Both the position numbers and the translations under genes were made by a program. Of a stretch of 64,000 nucleotides of DNA, positions 32,415 through 41,312 are shown piece by piece. The notes under the pieces are model-generated. The model was not told the DNA's origin. It saw only the letters and a program-made list of their open reading frames with translations, and searched no databases. Every line of letters starts with the position of its first letter. Within the stretch, counting starts at the first letter, position 1. This DNA is from J095 sp964517605 (GTDB lineage Bacteria; Chloroflexota; Anaerolineae; 4572-78; J111): the NCBI GenBank assembly GCA_964517605.1, contig CAZFCE010000020.1:1-64000 (forward strand). Reading direction: 5' to 3'.

Positions 32415-33086
32415 ATGGCCAAACAGCGAATAACGACAGCATCAACCAAACCTTCATCAGCAGTACGACCGGGTCTGGTAATCGGCCTGATTGTGGCAGT
32501 TGTGTTGATTGTGGTCGGTCTGGTTTTATTGGGCAATCTTAACCAATCATCCTCCGCGCCGGTTGATTTGAGCAAGTTCCCGGTTGAAGGCAACCCCAAC
32601 GCCAAAGTAACCATTCTTGAATACTCGGATTTTGGCTGCATCCACTGCCGCGATTTTAACCTGAAAAAATTAGACCAACTCAGAGCCGAATATATTGACA
32701 CTGGCAAAGTAAAATACGTGGTTCACCCCTTTTATCTGGGCAACCCCGATATGGAACTGGCCAGTGAAGCGGCCTTGTGCGCCAATGACCAGGGTAAATA
32801 TTTTGAATACCAACGGCTACTGTTTGAAAACCAGGCCAAAATTAGCTACGATGCCGGCACCCTCACCGACCTGGGCGTTAGCTTGGGGTTGGATCGCGCC
32901 AAGCTGAAGCAATGCCTGGATAACCGCACCTATCAGGCCGAAGTGGAAAATGGCCGCGAGGCCGCCGCCAAGCGTGGCGTAAACTCAACCCCTACCTTCT
33001 TTGTGAACAAGAACCGAATTGAAGGCGATATGCCTTACGAAACATTCAAACAAGTAATTGAGCAAGAATTGGCTATTGCGCAATAG
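32415..33086 (+). CDS. Membrane-anchored DsbA/thioredoxin-fold oxidoreductase
   Basis: 223 residues from the ATG at 32415 (AAGGA upstream). One N-terminal transmembrane anchor (about 21-44), then a DsbA/DSBA-oxidoreductase domain: EYSDFGCIHCRDF with the CxxC active site near residue 78, VVHPFYLGNP, and the cis-Pro segment GVNSTPTFFVN. It probably introduces or isomerises disulfides in exported proteins. Several exported Cys-containing proteins in this window could be clients. Confidence 0.9.
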   Translation: MAKQRITTASTKPSSAVRPGLVIGLIVAVVLIVVGLVLLGNLNQSSSAPVDLSKFPVEGNPNAKVTILEYSDFGCIHCRDFNLKKLDQLRAEYIDTGKVKYVVHPFYLGNPDMELASEAALCANDQGKYFEYQRLLFENQAKISYDAGTLTDLGVSLGLDRAKLKQCLDNRTYQAEVENGREAAAKRGVNSTPTFFVNKNRIEGDMPYETFKQVIEQELAIAQ

Positions 33087-33122
33087 CGCCCGGTAACAAC
33101 TTAACTAATCTGCGAGGTAATT

Positions 33123-33395
33123 ATGGCTACAAAAATTATATGCAAAGCAACCGATTGCATTTTCTGGGAAGATAAAATGTGCACTTCAGAAGAAATTATT
33201 TACGATCCCGAAGAAGGCTGCCTGACCTACGAAGTCCTCGATGACGCCATTGAACTGGAAGAAGAAGAGGACGATGAATGGGATGAAGAAGAATTGATAG
33301 ACGAAGAAGATTTGGGCGATGACGACGAAGACCTTTGGGATGATGAAGATGACATCTTCCTTGAGGAAGACGACGACGAAAAGTGGCATTTTTAG
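33123..33395 (+). CDS. DUF1540-like Cys motif protein with very acidic tail
   Basis: 90 residues. Residues 7-38 contain four Cys in the order CKATDC, MCTSEE, EEGCLTYE, similar to small DUF1540-type metal-binding motifs. The last 45 residues are almost all Asp/Glu with scattered aromatic residues. It lies 37 bases behind the DsbA-like gene and before a strong terminator, so the two form a short operon. The tail could bind metal ions or mimic nucleic acid. No known function. Confidence 0.65.
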   Translation: MATKIICKATDCIFWEDKMCTSEEIIYDPEEGCLTYEVLDDAIELEEEEDDEWDEEELIDEEDLGDDDEDLWDDEDDIFLEEDDDEKWHF

Positions 33396-33450
33396 ATTGC
33401 CGGCGCTTTTAAACCTACTTGCATAAGCGTACACTGCTCAATACAGTAAC

Positions 33451-33480
33451 GAGCCAGGGCTATTACCCCTGGCTCGTTTT
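33451..33480 (+). terminator. Intrinsic terminator
   Basis: GAGCCAGGG, seven-base loop, CCCTGGCTC, GTTTTG. Confidence 0.75.
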
Positions 33481-33502
33481 GTAAAGAATAAAAGGATATT
33501 CA

Positions 33503-35491
33503 ATGACTCAAAAAACCGTAGACTTGCTGCTAACTCACGGCTGGCTGGTGACTATGGATAGCCAGATGCAAATTTATACCGATGGGGCCGTGGCGATTAG
33601 CGCCAATCTGATTGAGGCCGTTGGCCCTTCTGCCGAGATTGAGGCCGCCTACACCGCGCCCACGGTGATTGATTGCCGGCACTGCGTCATCAGCCCCGGC
33701 CTGATTAACGCTCACACCCACGCGCCCATGACTCTGCTGCGCGGCCTGGCCGACGACCTGCGCCTGGATGTGTGGCTGTACGGCTACATGATGCCGGTGG
33801 AGCGCGAGTTTGTGGACCGCAACTTTTGCCATACCGGCACGCTGCTGGCCTGCGCCGAAATGATTCGCTCCGGCGTAACCACGTTTTGCGACATGTACTA
33901 CAACGAAGCCGACGTAGCCGCCGCCACCGCCGAGGCCGGCATGCGCGCCATTTTGGGCCAAACCATCCTCAAATTCCCGTCGCCGGATGCCTCAAACTAC
34001 GACGAAAGCCTGGATTACTGCCGCCGCTTCATTGAGGCGTGGCGCAACCACCCGTTGATTATCCCGGCGGTGGCTCCGCACGCGCCCTACACCGTTACCC
34101 CCGACCTGATTCAAAGTTGCGTGGCGCTGGCCACCGAGTTTGATGTGCCGCTGCACGTTCATATTGCCGAAACCGCTCTGGAGCAAAAAAATAGCCTGGC
34201 TCAATACGATTCAACCGTGGTGCCGTGGCTGGAGCAGTACAACCTGTTCAACGCTAAAGTGATTGCCGCCCACTGCGTCCATTTGGAAGAAGCCGAACTC
34301 CGCACCTTGCACCACCACCAGGCTGGCGTGGCACACTGCCCCAGCAGCAACCTCAAACTGGCCAGCGGCGTGGCGCCCGTTCAAAAAATGATCAATTTGG
34401 GGCTGCATGTGGGCATTGGCACCGACGGCCCGGCCTCGAATAACGATATTGACATGTTCGAGGAAACCCGGCTGGCCTCGTTTTTGCAAAAAGGTATTTT
34501 TGGCGACCCTACCCTGCTGCCCGCCCGCACCGCCTGGGCGCTGGCTACCTGCGAAGGCGCTCGCGCGTTGCACATTTCGCACCTCACCGGCTCGCTGGAG
34601 CCGGGCAAACGCGCCGATATTGCCGTGATTACGGCCAACAATCCCCACCAACTGCCGCATTTTAGCCGCGACCCGCAGGCCGTGTACGCCCAACTGGTGT
34701 ACGCCACCAAAGCCACCGATGTGCGCGACGTGCTGGTTGACGGCAAAATTTTAATGCGCAACCGCCAATTGCTCACGCTGGACGAGCCGCAAATTATCGC
34801 CGAAGCCAATCGCGTGGCCAAACGGATAGATGCCTTTTTAACCGCCCGCGAAGGCAACGTGCTTTCAAAATTGCTGGCCATCAGCGCCGATTTCATCCCG
34901 CAGGAAACGTTTGAAATCCAGGTAAAAATCCGGCTGCCGGAACTCATCAATTTAACAGAAACGCTAACGCAGGCCGGGCTGGAGCCGTTCCGCCGCTCTT
35001 TTCGCAAACAGTACGATACCTACTTCTTTTTTGAGGGCGCTGACGGCGGGCGGCTGCGCTTCCGCGAAGACGAGGTTAAACGCAGCGAATCGGATGAGTT
35101 CCCGGTGGAAACGTTCTACCGGCTAACGCTGATGGGGCCAACCAAAGAGCGGGAGTTTGAAAACTCAATTATGCTCAGCCGGGGGCGCTACACCACCTCG
35201 GCGGGCCACAGCCTGCGCTTTTACCGCGAATATTTTAACCCCACCACCGAATTTGAGGTGGTGAAGCAACGGCAGCGTTGCCACGTCATCTACAAAGATA
35301 AGGATTTTGCCATTAATTTGGATCAGGTGAGTAGCCCGGCGCCCAAAAATGTGTACCTTGAAATAAAAACCCGCACCTGGAGCGCCAAGGATGCCGTATT
35401 AAAAGCGGAATTGATGGGCGAATTGCTGGAGATTTTTGGCTTTCAACAGGAAAGCCAGCTAAAAGTTGAGTATGTTGACCTGACAAAGTAA
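33503..35491 (+). CDS. MtaD/SAH-deaminase-type amidohydrolase fused to a CYTH-like domain
   Basis: 662 residues; deaminases of this family are usually about 430-450. Residues 1-450 carry the metal site of 5'-methylthioadenosine/S-adenosylhomocysteine deaminases: INAHTHAPMTLLRG, HVHIAETALE, AAHCVHLEEAEL and IGTDGPASNNDIDMFEE. From about 470 a CYTH (triphosphate tunnel) pattern follows: FEIQVKI in place of ExExK, YDTYFFF, LRFREDE, VVKQRQR, LDQV and YLEIKTR. The first part should deaminate an adenosine thioether. The second may bind or cleave a polyphosphate. The second Glu of ExExK is Gln, so activity is uncertain. I know of no such fusion. Confidence 0.75.
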   Translation: MTQKTVDLLLTHGWLVTMDSQMQIYTDGAVAISANLIEAVGPSAEIEAAYTAPTVIDCRHCVISPGLINAHTHAPMTLLRGLADDLRLDVWLYGYMMPVEREFVDRNFCHTGTLLACAEMIRSGVTTFCDMYYNEADVAAATAEAGMRAILGQTILKFPSPDASNYDESLDYCRRFIEAWRNHPLIIPAVAPHAPYTVTPDLIQSCVALATEFDVPLHVHIAETALEQKNSLAQYDSTVVPWLEQYNLFNAKVIAAHCVHLEEAELRTLHHHQAGVAHCPSSNLKLASGVAPVQKMINLGLHVGIGTDGPASNNDIDMFEETRLASFLQKGIFGDPTLLPARTAWALATCEGARALHISHLTGSLEPGKRADIAVITANNPHQLPHFSRDPQAVYAQLVYATKATDVRDVLVDGKILMRNRQLLTLDEPQIIAEANRVAKRIDAFLTAREGNVLSKLLAISADFIPQETFEIQVKIRLPELINLTETLTQAGLEPFRRSFRKQYDTYFFFEGADGGRLRFREDEVKRSESDEFPVETFYRLTLMGPTKEREFENSIMLSRGRYTTSAGHSLRFYREYFNPTTEFEVVKQRQRCHVIYKDKDFAINLDQVSSPAPKNVYLEIKTRTWSAKDAVLKAELMGELLEIFGFQQESQLKVEYVDLTK

Positions 35492-35517
35492 CCCAACTTG
35501 CGCAGTTGGAATGAAAT

Positions 35518-35557
35518 AAAAAAGTCCCCGGCGTTTTTAAACGCCGGGGACTTTTTT
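35518..35557. terminator. Strong bidirectional terminator
   Basis: A 17-bp perfect stem AAAAAAGTCCCCGGCGT with a six-base loop between convergent genes; it overlaps the mtaB stop codon. Confidence 0.95.
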
Positions 35558-36863
35558 ATTCCGCGGGTAAAAGTTGGCCCACCAGCGCGGCGGGCGCGGC
35601 GGCAACCAGTTGCGTGGGCAGCACCCGGTTGCGCAGGTTAAGGTGGGGGTCGGTTTGGGCGACCACCCGCAAATAATTGCCGGTGAGGCCATTCCACTGC
35701 ACGCCAAACCCCGCCGGCTCGCTGCTTTCCCACAGCACCGGCATGCGCCGGCCCACAAATTTACGCCGAAATTGCCCTTCGAGTTGGGCGTTGAGTTGGT
35801 GCATGTGCTGGCTGCGGGTTTGCATCACCTCGGCAGCAACCTGGCCCCGCATTCTGGCGGCGGCGGTTCCCTCGCGGCGCGAATACCGGAAAATGTGCAG
35901 TTTGGCAAACTCCATGTCGGCCACAAATGATAAGGATTGATTGAACTCGGCCTCGGTTTCGCCGGGGAAGCCGATGATGATGTCGGTGGTGATGGCCAAA
36001 TCCGGGATGGCGGCGCGGGCCTGTTGCGCCAGTTGGGCAAACTCGGCCTGGCTGGTGCGGCGCGACATCCGCCGCAGGGTATCGTTGCAACCGCTTTGCA
36101 GCGGCAGGTGCAGGTGGGGCAGCAGCCGGTCATCTTCCCACAAATCAAAAAAGCCGGCGGCTAAATCCCACGGCTCCAGCGAGGACAACCGCAGCCGGGG
36201 CAGGTCGGTTTCGGTTAGAATGGCTTTAACCAGTTGATACAACCCATCCGGGTGGTTTTGGTCGTGGCCGTAAGAACCCAAATGCACGCCGCTGAGCACC
36301 ACTTCCTGGTAGCCGGTAGCGGTTAACCGGTTGATTTCGGCAATCACATCGGGCAAGGGGCGGCTGCGGCCCGCGCCGCGCGCCACGGTGACAATGCAAA
36401 AAGTGCAGCGATTATCGCAGCCATCCTGCACTTTTACAAAGGCGCGGGTGTGGCTGCCGCCTTCGGCTGGCGGCGTATCGGGCATAAACGCCGCGTCCGG
36501 TGCGGGAATGGGGTCGGCATCGTGCAGCAGGCCGGCGGCGGCTACCCGTTGCGGCAGTTGGTCTTTATCCTCGTTGCTCACCACCAAATCAACGCCCAGC
36601 GCCGCCATCTCCTGCGGCGAAAGTTGGGCGTAACAGCCGGTAACTACCACCGCCGCCTGGGGATTGGCCCGGCGCATTTGCCGGATAACCTGCCGCGATT
36701 TGCGGGCCGCCACATGGGTTACGGCGCAGGTGTTAAAAACGTACAAATCGGCTACATCGCCGGGGCCAACCAGACGATGCCCGGCGCAGGCAAAGGCGCG
36801 GGCCATTTCTTCAACTTCGCTGATATTCAACCGGCAACCAATAGAATCTACTCTAATCCGCAT
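35556..36863 (-). CDS. mtaB: tRNA t6A37 methylthiotransferase
   Basis: 435 residues. The N-terminal MTTase domain has the three cluster cysteines in IGCRLN, FNTCAVT and TGCYAQ. The radical-SAM motif is CDNRCTFC, followed by RGAGRSRP, HLPLQSGCNDTLRRM and DIIIGFPGET. A TRAM-like C-terminal domain completes it. It adds methylthio to t6A37 of tRNAs for ANN codons. The IGCRLN form and overall length favour MtaB (YqeV) over MiaB. Confidence 0.9.
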   Translation of the reverse strand: MRIRVDSIGCRLNISEVEEMARAFACAGHRLVGPGDVADLYVFNTCAVTHVAARKSRQVIRQMRRANPQAAVVVTGCYAQLSPQEMAALGVDLVVSNEDKDQLPQRVAAAGLLHDADPIPAPDAAFMPDTPPAEGGSHTRAFVKVQDGCDNRCTFCIVTVARGAGRSRPLPDVIAEINRLTATGYQEVVLSGVHLGSYGHDQNHPDGLYQLVKAILTETDLPRLRLSSLEPWDLAAGFFDLWEDDRLLPHLHLPLQSGCNDTLRRMSRRTSQAEFAQLAQQARAAIPDLAITTDIIIGFPGETEAEFNQSLSFVADMEFAKLHIFRYSRREGTAAARMRGQVAAEVMQTRSQHMHQLNAQLEGQFRRKFVGRRMPVLWESSEPAGFGVQWNGLTGNYLRVVAQTDPHLNLRNRVLPTQLVAAAPAALVGQLLPAE

Positions 36864-37191
36864 ATTGTTTCCAGAGTTCTCATAAAAAATCAGGGAGTAT
36901 TATAAACATACCGGCCAATGATTCAAATGCGGGCGGCGTAATCTGAGTGGTGAATGACGAGATAAAACCAATTTGTAGCTCCTGATTTCACCGGCACAGG
37001 GCGGGAAAACCAATAATCTCCACATCTTTTCTTAACAATTTCTAAAAAAGTTTTGGTTATGCTAACTCCGTAAAGAATCACCAAAGTTGGGCAGGCTGAT
37101 GAAGTTCAAATAACCTCGGCCACGCCTGCAACTGTCAGCAAAAACGTGGCTATCGCTGGATAGCCAGAAAATTACCTGGAGAGATTGATTG
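36864..37191 (+). other. Structured leader upstream of the DUF4405-like operon
   Basis: About 330 bases without a gene. The distal part has three stems that share bases: GCAGGC/GCCTGC (37091-37096 with 37124-37129), GCCACG/CGTGGC (37119-37124 with 37145-37150) and GGCTATC/GATAGCC (37148-37154 with 37159-37165), followed by GGAGAG (37178-37183). The middle stem excludes both others, as in attenuators and riboswitches. No known riboswitch consensus was recognised. Confidence 0.45.
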
Positions 37192-37689
37192 ATGAAGATT
37201 GAAAATACAAAAATGAATAAAACAGCGCTTAATTTGCTGCTGGATATTGGGTTGTTGCTAACGCTTTTTTTGCTGTATGAAGTAAAGGCCACCGGCGAGG
37301 CCATCCATGAATGGCTGGGGGTGGGGCTTGCCGTGGTGATGATTGTTCACATTCTGTTGCACTGGGATTGGGTGTTAACGGTGACGCAACGGTTTTTATC
37401 GCAGCTAAAAACCGAACCCCGGCTTCAGTACATTTTGAATATTGGTATTTTTATCGGTTTTACCACCATTATTTTCAGCGGGTTGATGATTTCTCGCAGC
37501 GTGTTGCCGGCTTTTGGGTTGCAGGGGTCAAGCAGTTGGTTTTGGAAATGGCTGCACTTTCAATCCGCCGATGTGACCTTTATCTTGGCGGCGTTGCATG
37601 TGGCGTTGCACTGGCAATGGATTGTCACCGCCGTGAAGCGCTACCTGGTTTGGCCGGTCTTGTCCCAACTCCGGCTGAAAACCGAATAA
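37192..37689 (+). CDS. DUF4405-like four-helix membrane cytochrome
   Basis: 165 residues from the ATG at 37192 with GGAGAG upstream. Four transmembrane helices with paired histidines at membrane positions (IHEWLG, HILLHWDW, WLHFQ, HVALHWQW), the pattern of DUF4405 small b-type cytochromes. It probably moves electrons across the membrane for the exported Cys-rich protein encoded next. The partner is inferred. Confidence 0.75.
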   Translation: MKIENTKMNKTALNLLLDIGLLLTLFLLYEVKATGEAIHEWLGVGLAVVMIVHILLHWDWVLTVTQRFLSQLKTEPRLQYILNIGIFIGFTTIIFSGLMISRSVLPAFGLQGSSSWFWKWLHFQSADVTFILAALHVALHWQWIVTAVKRYLVWPVLSQLRLKTE

Positions 37690-37740
37690 TCAACTTTAAA
37701 ACCATCCGAAAGTTGAATCAGAAAACAAGGATAAAAAATA

Positions 37741-38742
37741 ATGTTAAAGAATATTTTGCATACCCTATTGATTGTCTTGATCGCCGGCTTGATTGCGGTG
37801 GGCTGGTACGCCTTCTCCCTGACCCCGGCCTCGCAGAGTTTGCTGCCGGACAGGGCCGAAACTCGCCCGGCGGCCACCAGCGTTGCCCAAAACACCGCCC
37901 AAGCCGATGTTTCTTCCTCGGCCACCAATCCCGATGAGACCGCTCGCCCCGCTGCCGGGTATGAAGGCGAAGGCGGCTTGTTCTCGGCGCAAACCGGGTT
38001 GGGATTTTTAAAGCACGCGCTTATGCTGGCGGCAATCACGGCGGCGGTTTTGTCGGTGAGAAAAGCGATTACCCTGATAAAGAACCGGCAAAGTGGCCGA
38101 ACGGTAAAATCAGCCGTTCCTGTAACCGGCCTTGACCAAAGCGGGCTGGAGCGGCGGGAGTTTTTGCGTTTGAGCGGCCTGGTTTTGGCCGGCGGGGCGC
38201 TGGCAATGGCTTATAAACACATTGACAGTAGTTATGCGGCGGCGGCTTTGGGTTCCGGTTTAAACACCCCAACCACTCCAACCGGGGTTTCGAACCTGCC
38301 TGCAACGTCATCGCAACGCTGCGTGGCCTGCCCCAAAGGGCGCATCAATGATCCCTACCCCGGACGTTGCGATTTGTACATTGATAACGACGGCGACGGC
38401 CTCTGCGATTACTCGGTGGCGACCGCTTGCGCCACGCTGCCGGCGGCGGCAACTGTAGCGGCGGGAAGCAATAACGCTGCCGCGCCAGCGTCATCAACCC
38501 CAACCCCGCAATCACAGCCGCAACGCTGCGTGGCCTGCCCCAAAGGGCGCATCAACGATCCCTACCCCGGACGTTGCGATTTGTACATTGACAACGACGG
38601 CGACGGTTTCTGTGATTATTCGGTGGCTACCGCCACTTGCAACAGCAACAGCGCCGATAATTATAATTCACCGGGACAGTTTGACTTTGGAGGACAGGGC
38701 TATAAAAATGGAAGGCAAAGACATGGCAACAGACGACGTTAA
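37741..38742 (+). CDS. Membrane protein with internal Tat-like signal and two Cys/Asp-rich modules
   Basis: 333 residues. Hydrophobic helices at about 4-24 and 92-108, then a twin-arginine-like segment RREFLRLSGLVLAGGALA (138-155) in mid-protein. The C-terminal part holds two nearly identical 35-residue modules (192-226 and 261-295): CxACPKG, NDPYPGRC, an EF-hand-like DNDGDG loop and a final Cys. Such modules occur in exported redox or metal-binding proteins; each could bind a metal or Fe-S centre plus Ca2+. It follows the DUF4405-like gene and likely forms an extracytoplasmic redox pair with it. Confidence 0.6.
   Translation: MLKNILHTLLIVLIAGLIAVGWYAFSLTPASQSLLPDRAETRPAATSVAQNTAQADVSSSATNPDETARPAAGYEGEGGLFSAQTGLGFLKHALMLAAITAAVLSVRKAITLIKNRQSGRTVKSAVPVTGLDQSGLERREFLRLSGLVLAGGALAMAYKHIDSSYAAAALGSGLNTPTTPTGVSNLPATSSQRCVACPKGRINDPYPGRCDLYIDNDGDGLCDYSVATACATLPAAATVAAGSNNAAAPASSTPTPQSQPQRCVACPKGRINDPYPGRCDLYIDNDGDGFCDYSVATATCNSNSADNYNSPGQFDFGGQGYKNGRQRHGNRRR
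38314..38627 (+). repeat. Intragenic duplication encoding the Cys/Asp module
   Basis: About 107 bases starting at 38314 recur at 38521 with only a few differences, mostly synonymous, separated by an Ala/Ser/Pro-rich linker. Confidence 0.9.
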
Positions 38743-38844
38743 ATAACAATTTGTTCAGGCTCAACACCTCAACCCCAACCGGAAATGCTCACTTAGGGCA
38801 AGTATCACATTAGCAAGAAACAAAGCAGGAGAAATAGAGAAAAA

Positions 38845-41118
38845 ATGAGAAGATTATTAACAACCTTAGTTTTATTTTCAATGGTGGCAATGGGAATGAG
38901 CTTGTACGCGGCCTCTCCCCGAAGCGTCGCCGCCCAAACAAATAATTCCAACGCGCACATCAAAAGCGTCACCGCCATCACCGAGGTATTTGGCGAAGGT
39001 CAAAAGATAACCGCTGCCGCCGTGGAATACGATAAAGAGATTGATAGCTCCAAACTTTTAACCTCAACTTTCTCGGTTGAGGGCCGAACCATCACCAAAG
39101 TGTATGCCAACAATGCCCCGGCTAAAGCCGCTCAGGGTATCAACGGCCAGTACGCCATCATTGAGCTTTCAACCGCTGACGCCAACGCGGCGGTGCTTGC
39201 CCTGAATATGGGCGCACAGCCTCCGGCAGATGCTCAAAATGAGGGAACACCCCCGGCCAATGGCACACCTAATGCTCAAGGTGGAGGTGGCCCCGGAAGA
39301 ATGTCAATCACCAGAAATGAAGTAAAACTTTCTGTCACCCAGGCCGGTGATATTACCACCACGGACGGGGAAAAGTACGCCGCCGCCCCTCAGGCGGTTG
39401 TCAGTGATAAAGTCATCAATGTGGGAGTTGATGATTTTCAACAGCTTGAGTTCAACGACCCCAAATACGGGAAAACGTTGATGTACAACCTGTATGTTCC
39501 CAAAAACTACGACAAGAACAAGTCGTACCCGCTGGTTTTGTTTATGCCCGACGCCAGCGCCACCAGCACCGACCACGACCGCACGCTCATTCAGGGGATT
39601 GGCGGCGTTATCTGGGCCACGCCGGCAGAGCAGGCCAAACACGAAAGCTTTGTGCTGGCTCCGCAGTACACCGTTCAAACGGTTAGCGACAATTCCGAAG
39701 CCACGGACGAACTGGATATTACGGTAGATTTAATCCACGCGCTGGCCGGCCAATATAACATTGACAAAAACCGCATCTACACCACCGGCCAATCCGGCGG
39801 CTGTATGATGTCCATTGCGATGGATATAAAATACCCCGACTTGTTTGCCGCCTCGCTGCTGGTAGCCGGTCAATGGGATGCCGCAAAAGTGGCCCCCATG
39901 GCTAACGACAAACTGTGGATTATTGTCTCGGAAGGGGATCAAAAAGCCTTTCCGGGGATGAATGCCATTACCGCTGCTCTGGAAAAAGAAGGGGCAAAGG
40001 TTAGCCGGGCCACCTGGAGCGGCCTCTCGACCCCGGCGGAATTTGCCGCCGAAGTCGGCAAAATGGTGGCCGAAGACAGCAACATCAAATACACGGTGTT
40101 GCAAAAAGGCACGGTGGTGCCCGCCGGCCAACCCGACGACCCCGGCAGCAATCACATCAATACCTGGCGTATTGCCTACACCATTGAAGGGGTGCGAGAC
40201 TGGTTGTTTGCCCAGTCAAAATGGACCCCGGTTAAGTCCGTTGATTTTTCATCAAAACATACTGTCTTGATAAAAAACGACGATGGCGCCACTACGCCGA
40301 TGGATGTGCCCTACTTTGAATCAAAACTAATCGCTCCAGGCACCTGGCAAATCCTCAGTGACGGAGACTACTTCTATTTGGTGGAGGGGGACAATGAGGC
40401 GGTGGTTATTGACACCGGTTATGGGGCTGGAAATGTCCGTGAGTATCTCCAAACCTTAACAACAAAACCGATCAAGAATGTCGTCAATACGCATTACCAT
40501 TTCGATCATACCGCCGGCGATGTTTACTTTGATGCCGTTTACATGTCTGCGGAAACCCAAGCAAAGGCGACCATGCCCTATCCAAGTTTTGACGGCATAG
40601 CTTTTCCCAGAAATTACCCGACCGTGATCATTGGTGAAGGTTATCGCTATCAACTGGGCAATCGAGACTTGGAGGTCTTTGATATTCCTAACCATACCGA
40701 GGGAGGAATTGCTTTACTGGATCGTAAAGAGCGCATCCTGTTTTCTGGGGATGAGATTATGGGGTTTGGGATTCGCCTCAATATCAGTGTGGCTCAATTT
40801 GAAAAGAATATGGCCAAGCTGGCGGCTCATCGCAGTGAGTTCGACACGTTGTGCGGCGGCCCTGGTGTCATGGATGCGGCCTTAATTGACAAGTATTTGG
40901 CCAATGCCCGCTACATTCTTTCCGGTCAGGGAACTCCGACAAAGGTTCAACCCCGTACCGAGTCTGCGCCAACGCAAACCGACCCTTCAGCGCCAATTGT
41001 TTACACGCGAGGACGAGTTAGACCCGGCGATGGTGGCCCTCCCAACACAAATGAATTCACCGTTTCGATGAAGTACGATGACTCTACTATCATATATGAT
41101 AGTAGCCATATTAATTAG
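38845..41118 (+). CDS. Secreted esterase-like/metallo-beta-lactamase fusion
   Basis: 757 residues. Signal peptide (about 1-31), a beta-sandwich-like region (about 36-130), a Pro/Gly/Gln linker, then an alpha/beta-hydrolase of the PHB-depolymerase/esterase type (about 205-455) with nucleophile motif GQSGGC (Ser near 316). A metallo-beta-lactamase domain follows (about 475-705), with its metal motif THYHFDHTAGD near 549-559, a later His in NHTEGG and GDEIMG. Two hydrolase sites on one exported chain are unusual. It may degrade a polyester or cyclic ester in steps. Substrate unknown. Confidence 0.75.
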   Translation: MRRLLTTLVLFSMVAMGMSLYAASPRSVAAQTNNSNAHIKSVTAITEVFGEGQKITAAAVEYDKEIDSSKLLTSTFSVEGRTITKVYANNAPAKAAQGINGQYAIIELSTADANAAVLALNMGAQPPADAQNEGTPPANGTPNAQGGGGPGRMSITRNEVKLSVTQAGDITTTDGEKYAAAPQAVVSDKVINVGVDDFQQLEFNDPKYGKTLMYNLYVPKNYDKNKSYPLVLFMPDASATSTDHDRTLIQGIGGVIWATPAEQAKHESFVLAPQYTVQTVSDNSEATDELDITVDLIHALAGQYNIDKNRIYTTGQSGGCMMSIAMDIKYPDLFAASLLVAGQWDAAKVAPMANDKLWIIVSEGDQKAFPGMNAITAALEKEGAKVSRATWSGLSTPAEFAAEVGKMVAEDSNIKYTVLQKGTVVPAGQPDDPGSNHINTWRIAYTIEGVRDWLFAQSKWTPVKSVDFSSKHTVLIKNDDGATTPMDVPYFESKLIAPGTWQILSDGDYFYLVEGDNEAVVIDTGYGAGNVREYLQTLTTKPIKNVVNTHYHFDHTAGDVYFDAVYMSAETQAKATMPYPSFDGIAFPRNYPTVIIGEGYRYQLGNRDLEVFDIPNHTEGGIALLDRKERILFSGDEIMGFGIRLNISVAQFEKNMAKLAAHRSEFDTLCGGPGVMDAALIDKYLANARYILSGQGTPTKVQPRTESAPTQTDPSAPIVYTRGRVRPGDGGPPNTNEFTVSMKYDDSTIIYDSSHIN
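41084..41105. repeat. Perfect 22-bp palindrome at the 3' end of the fusion gene
   Basis: CTACTATCATA and its exact reverse complement, in the last 12 codons of the gene. It may form a cruciform or RNA stem, or be an operator. Confidence 0.7.
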
Positions 41119-41176
41119 TTTACTGTAAATCTTGGCCGGGGGCTAACGAAAAACTAAAAGTAGAGTAATCCGGGCA

Positions 41177-41203
41177 AGAGGCGACACAGAAAGTGTCGCC
41201 TCT
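41177..41203. terminator. GC-rich stem-loop downstream of the fusion gene
   Basis: AGAGGCGACAC, five-base loop, GTGTCGCCTCT; no good U-tract follows, so termination may be weak. Confidence 0.5.
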
Positions 41204-41312
41204 CCATTTGCCGATCCTAACAGACTGGGTGTTTTTCGCTATACCAGATCAGGTCTATAATTGCCCCATATTTGACTGTAGCCCCAAAGCTATCTCTACC
41301 ATAGGAATAATT

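Noticed and set aside
36985..37010. GGCACAGGGCGGGAAAACC resembling a GEMM-I (c-di-GMP) riboswitch core
   Set aside because: The second half of the aptamer (GGACGCAAAGCC) is missing and the spacing to the gene does not fit.
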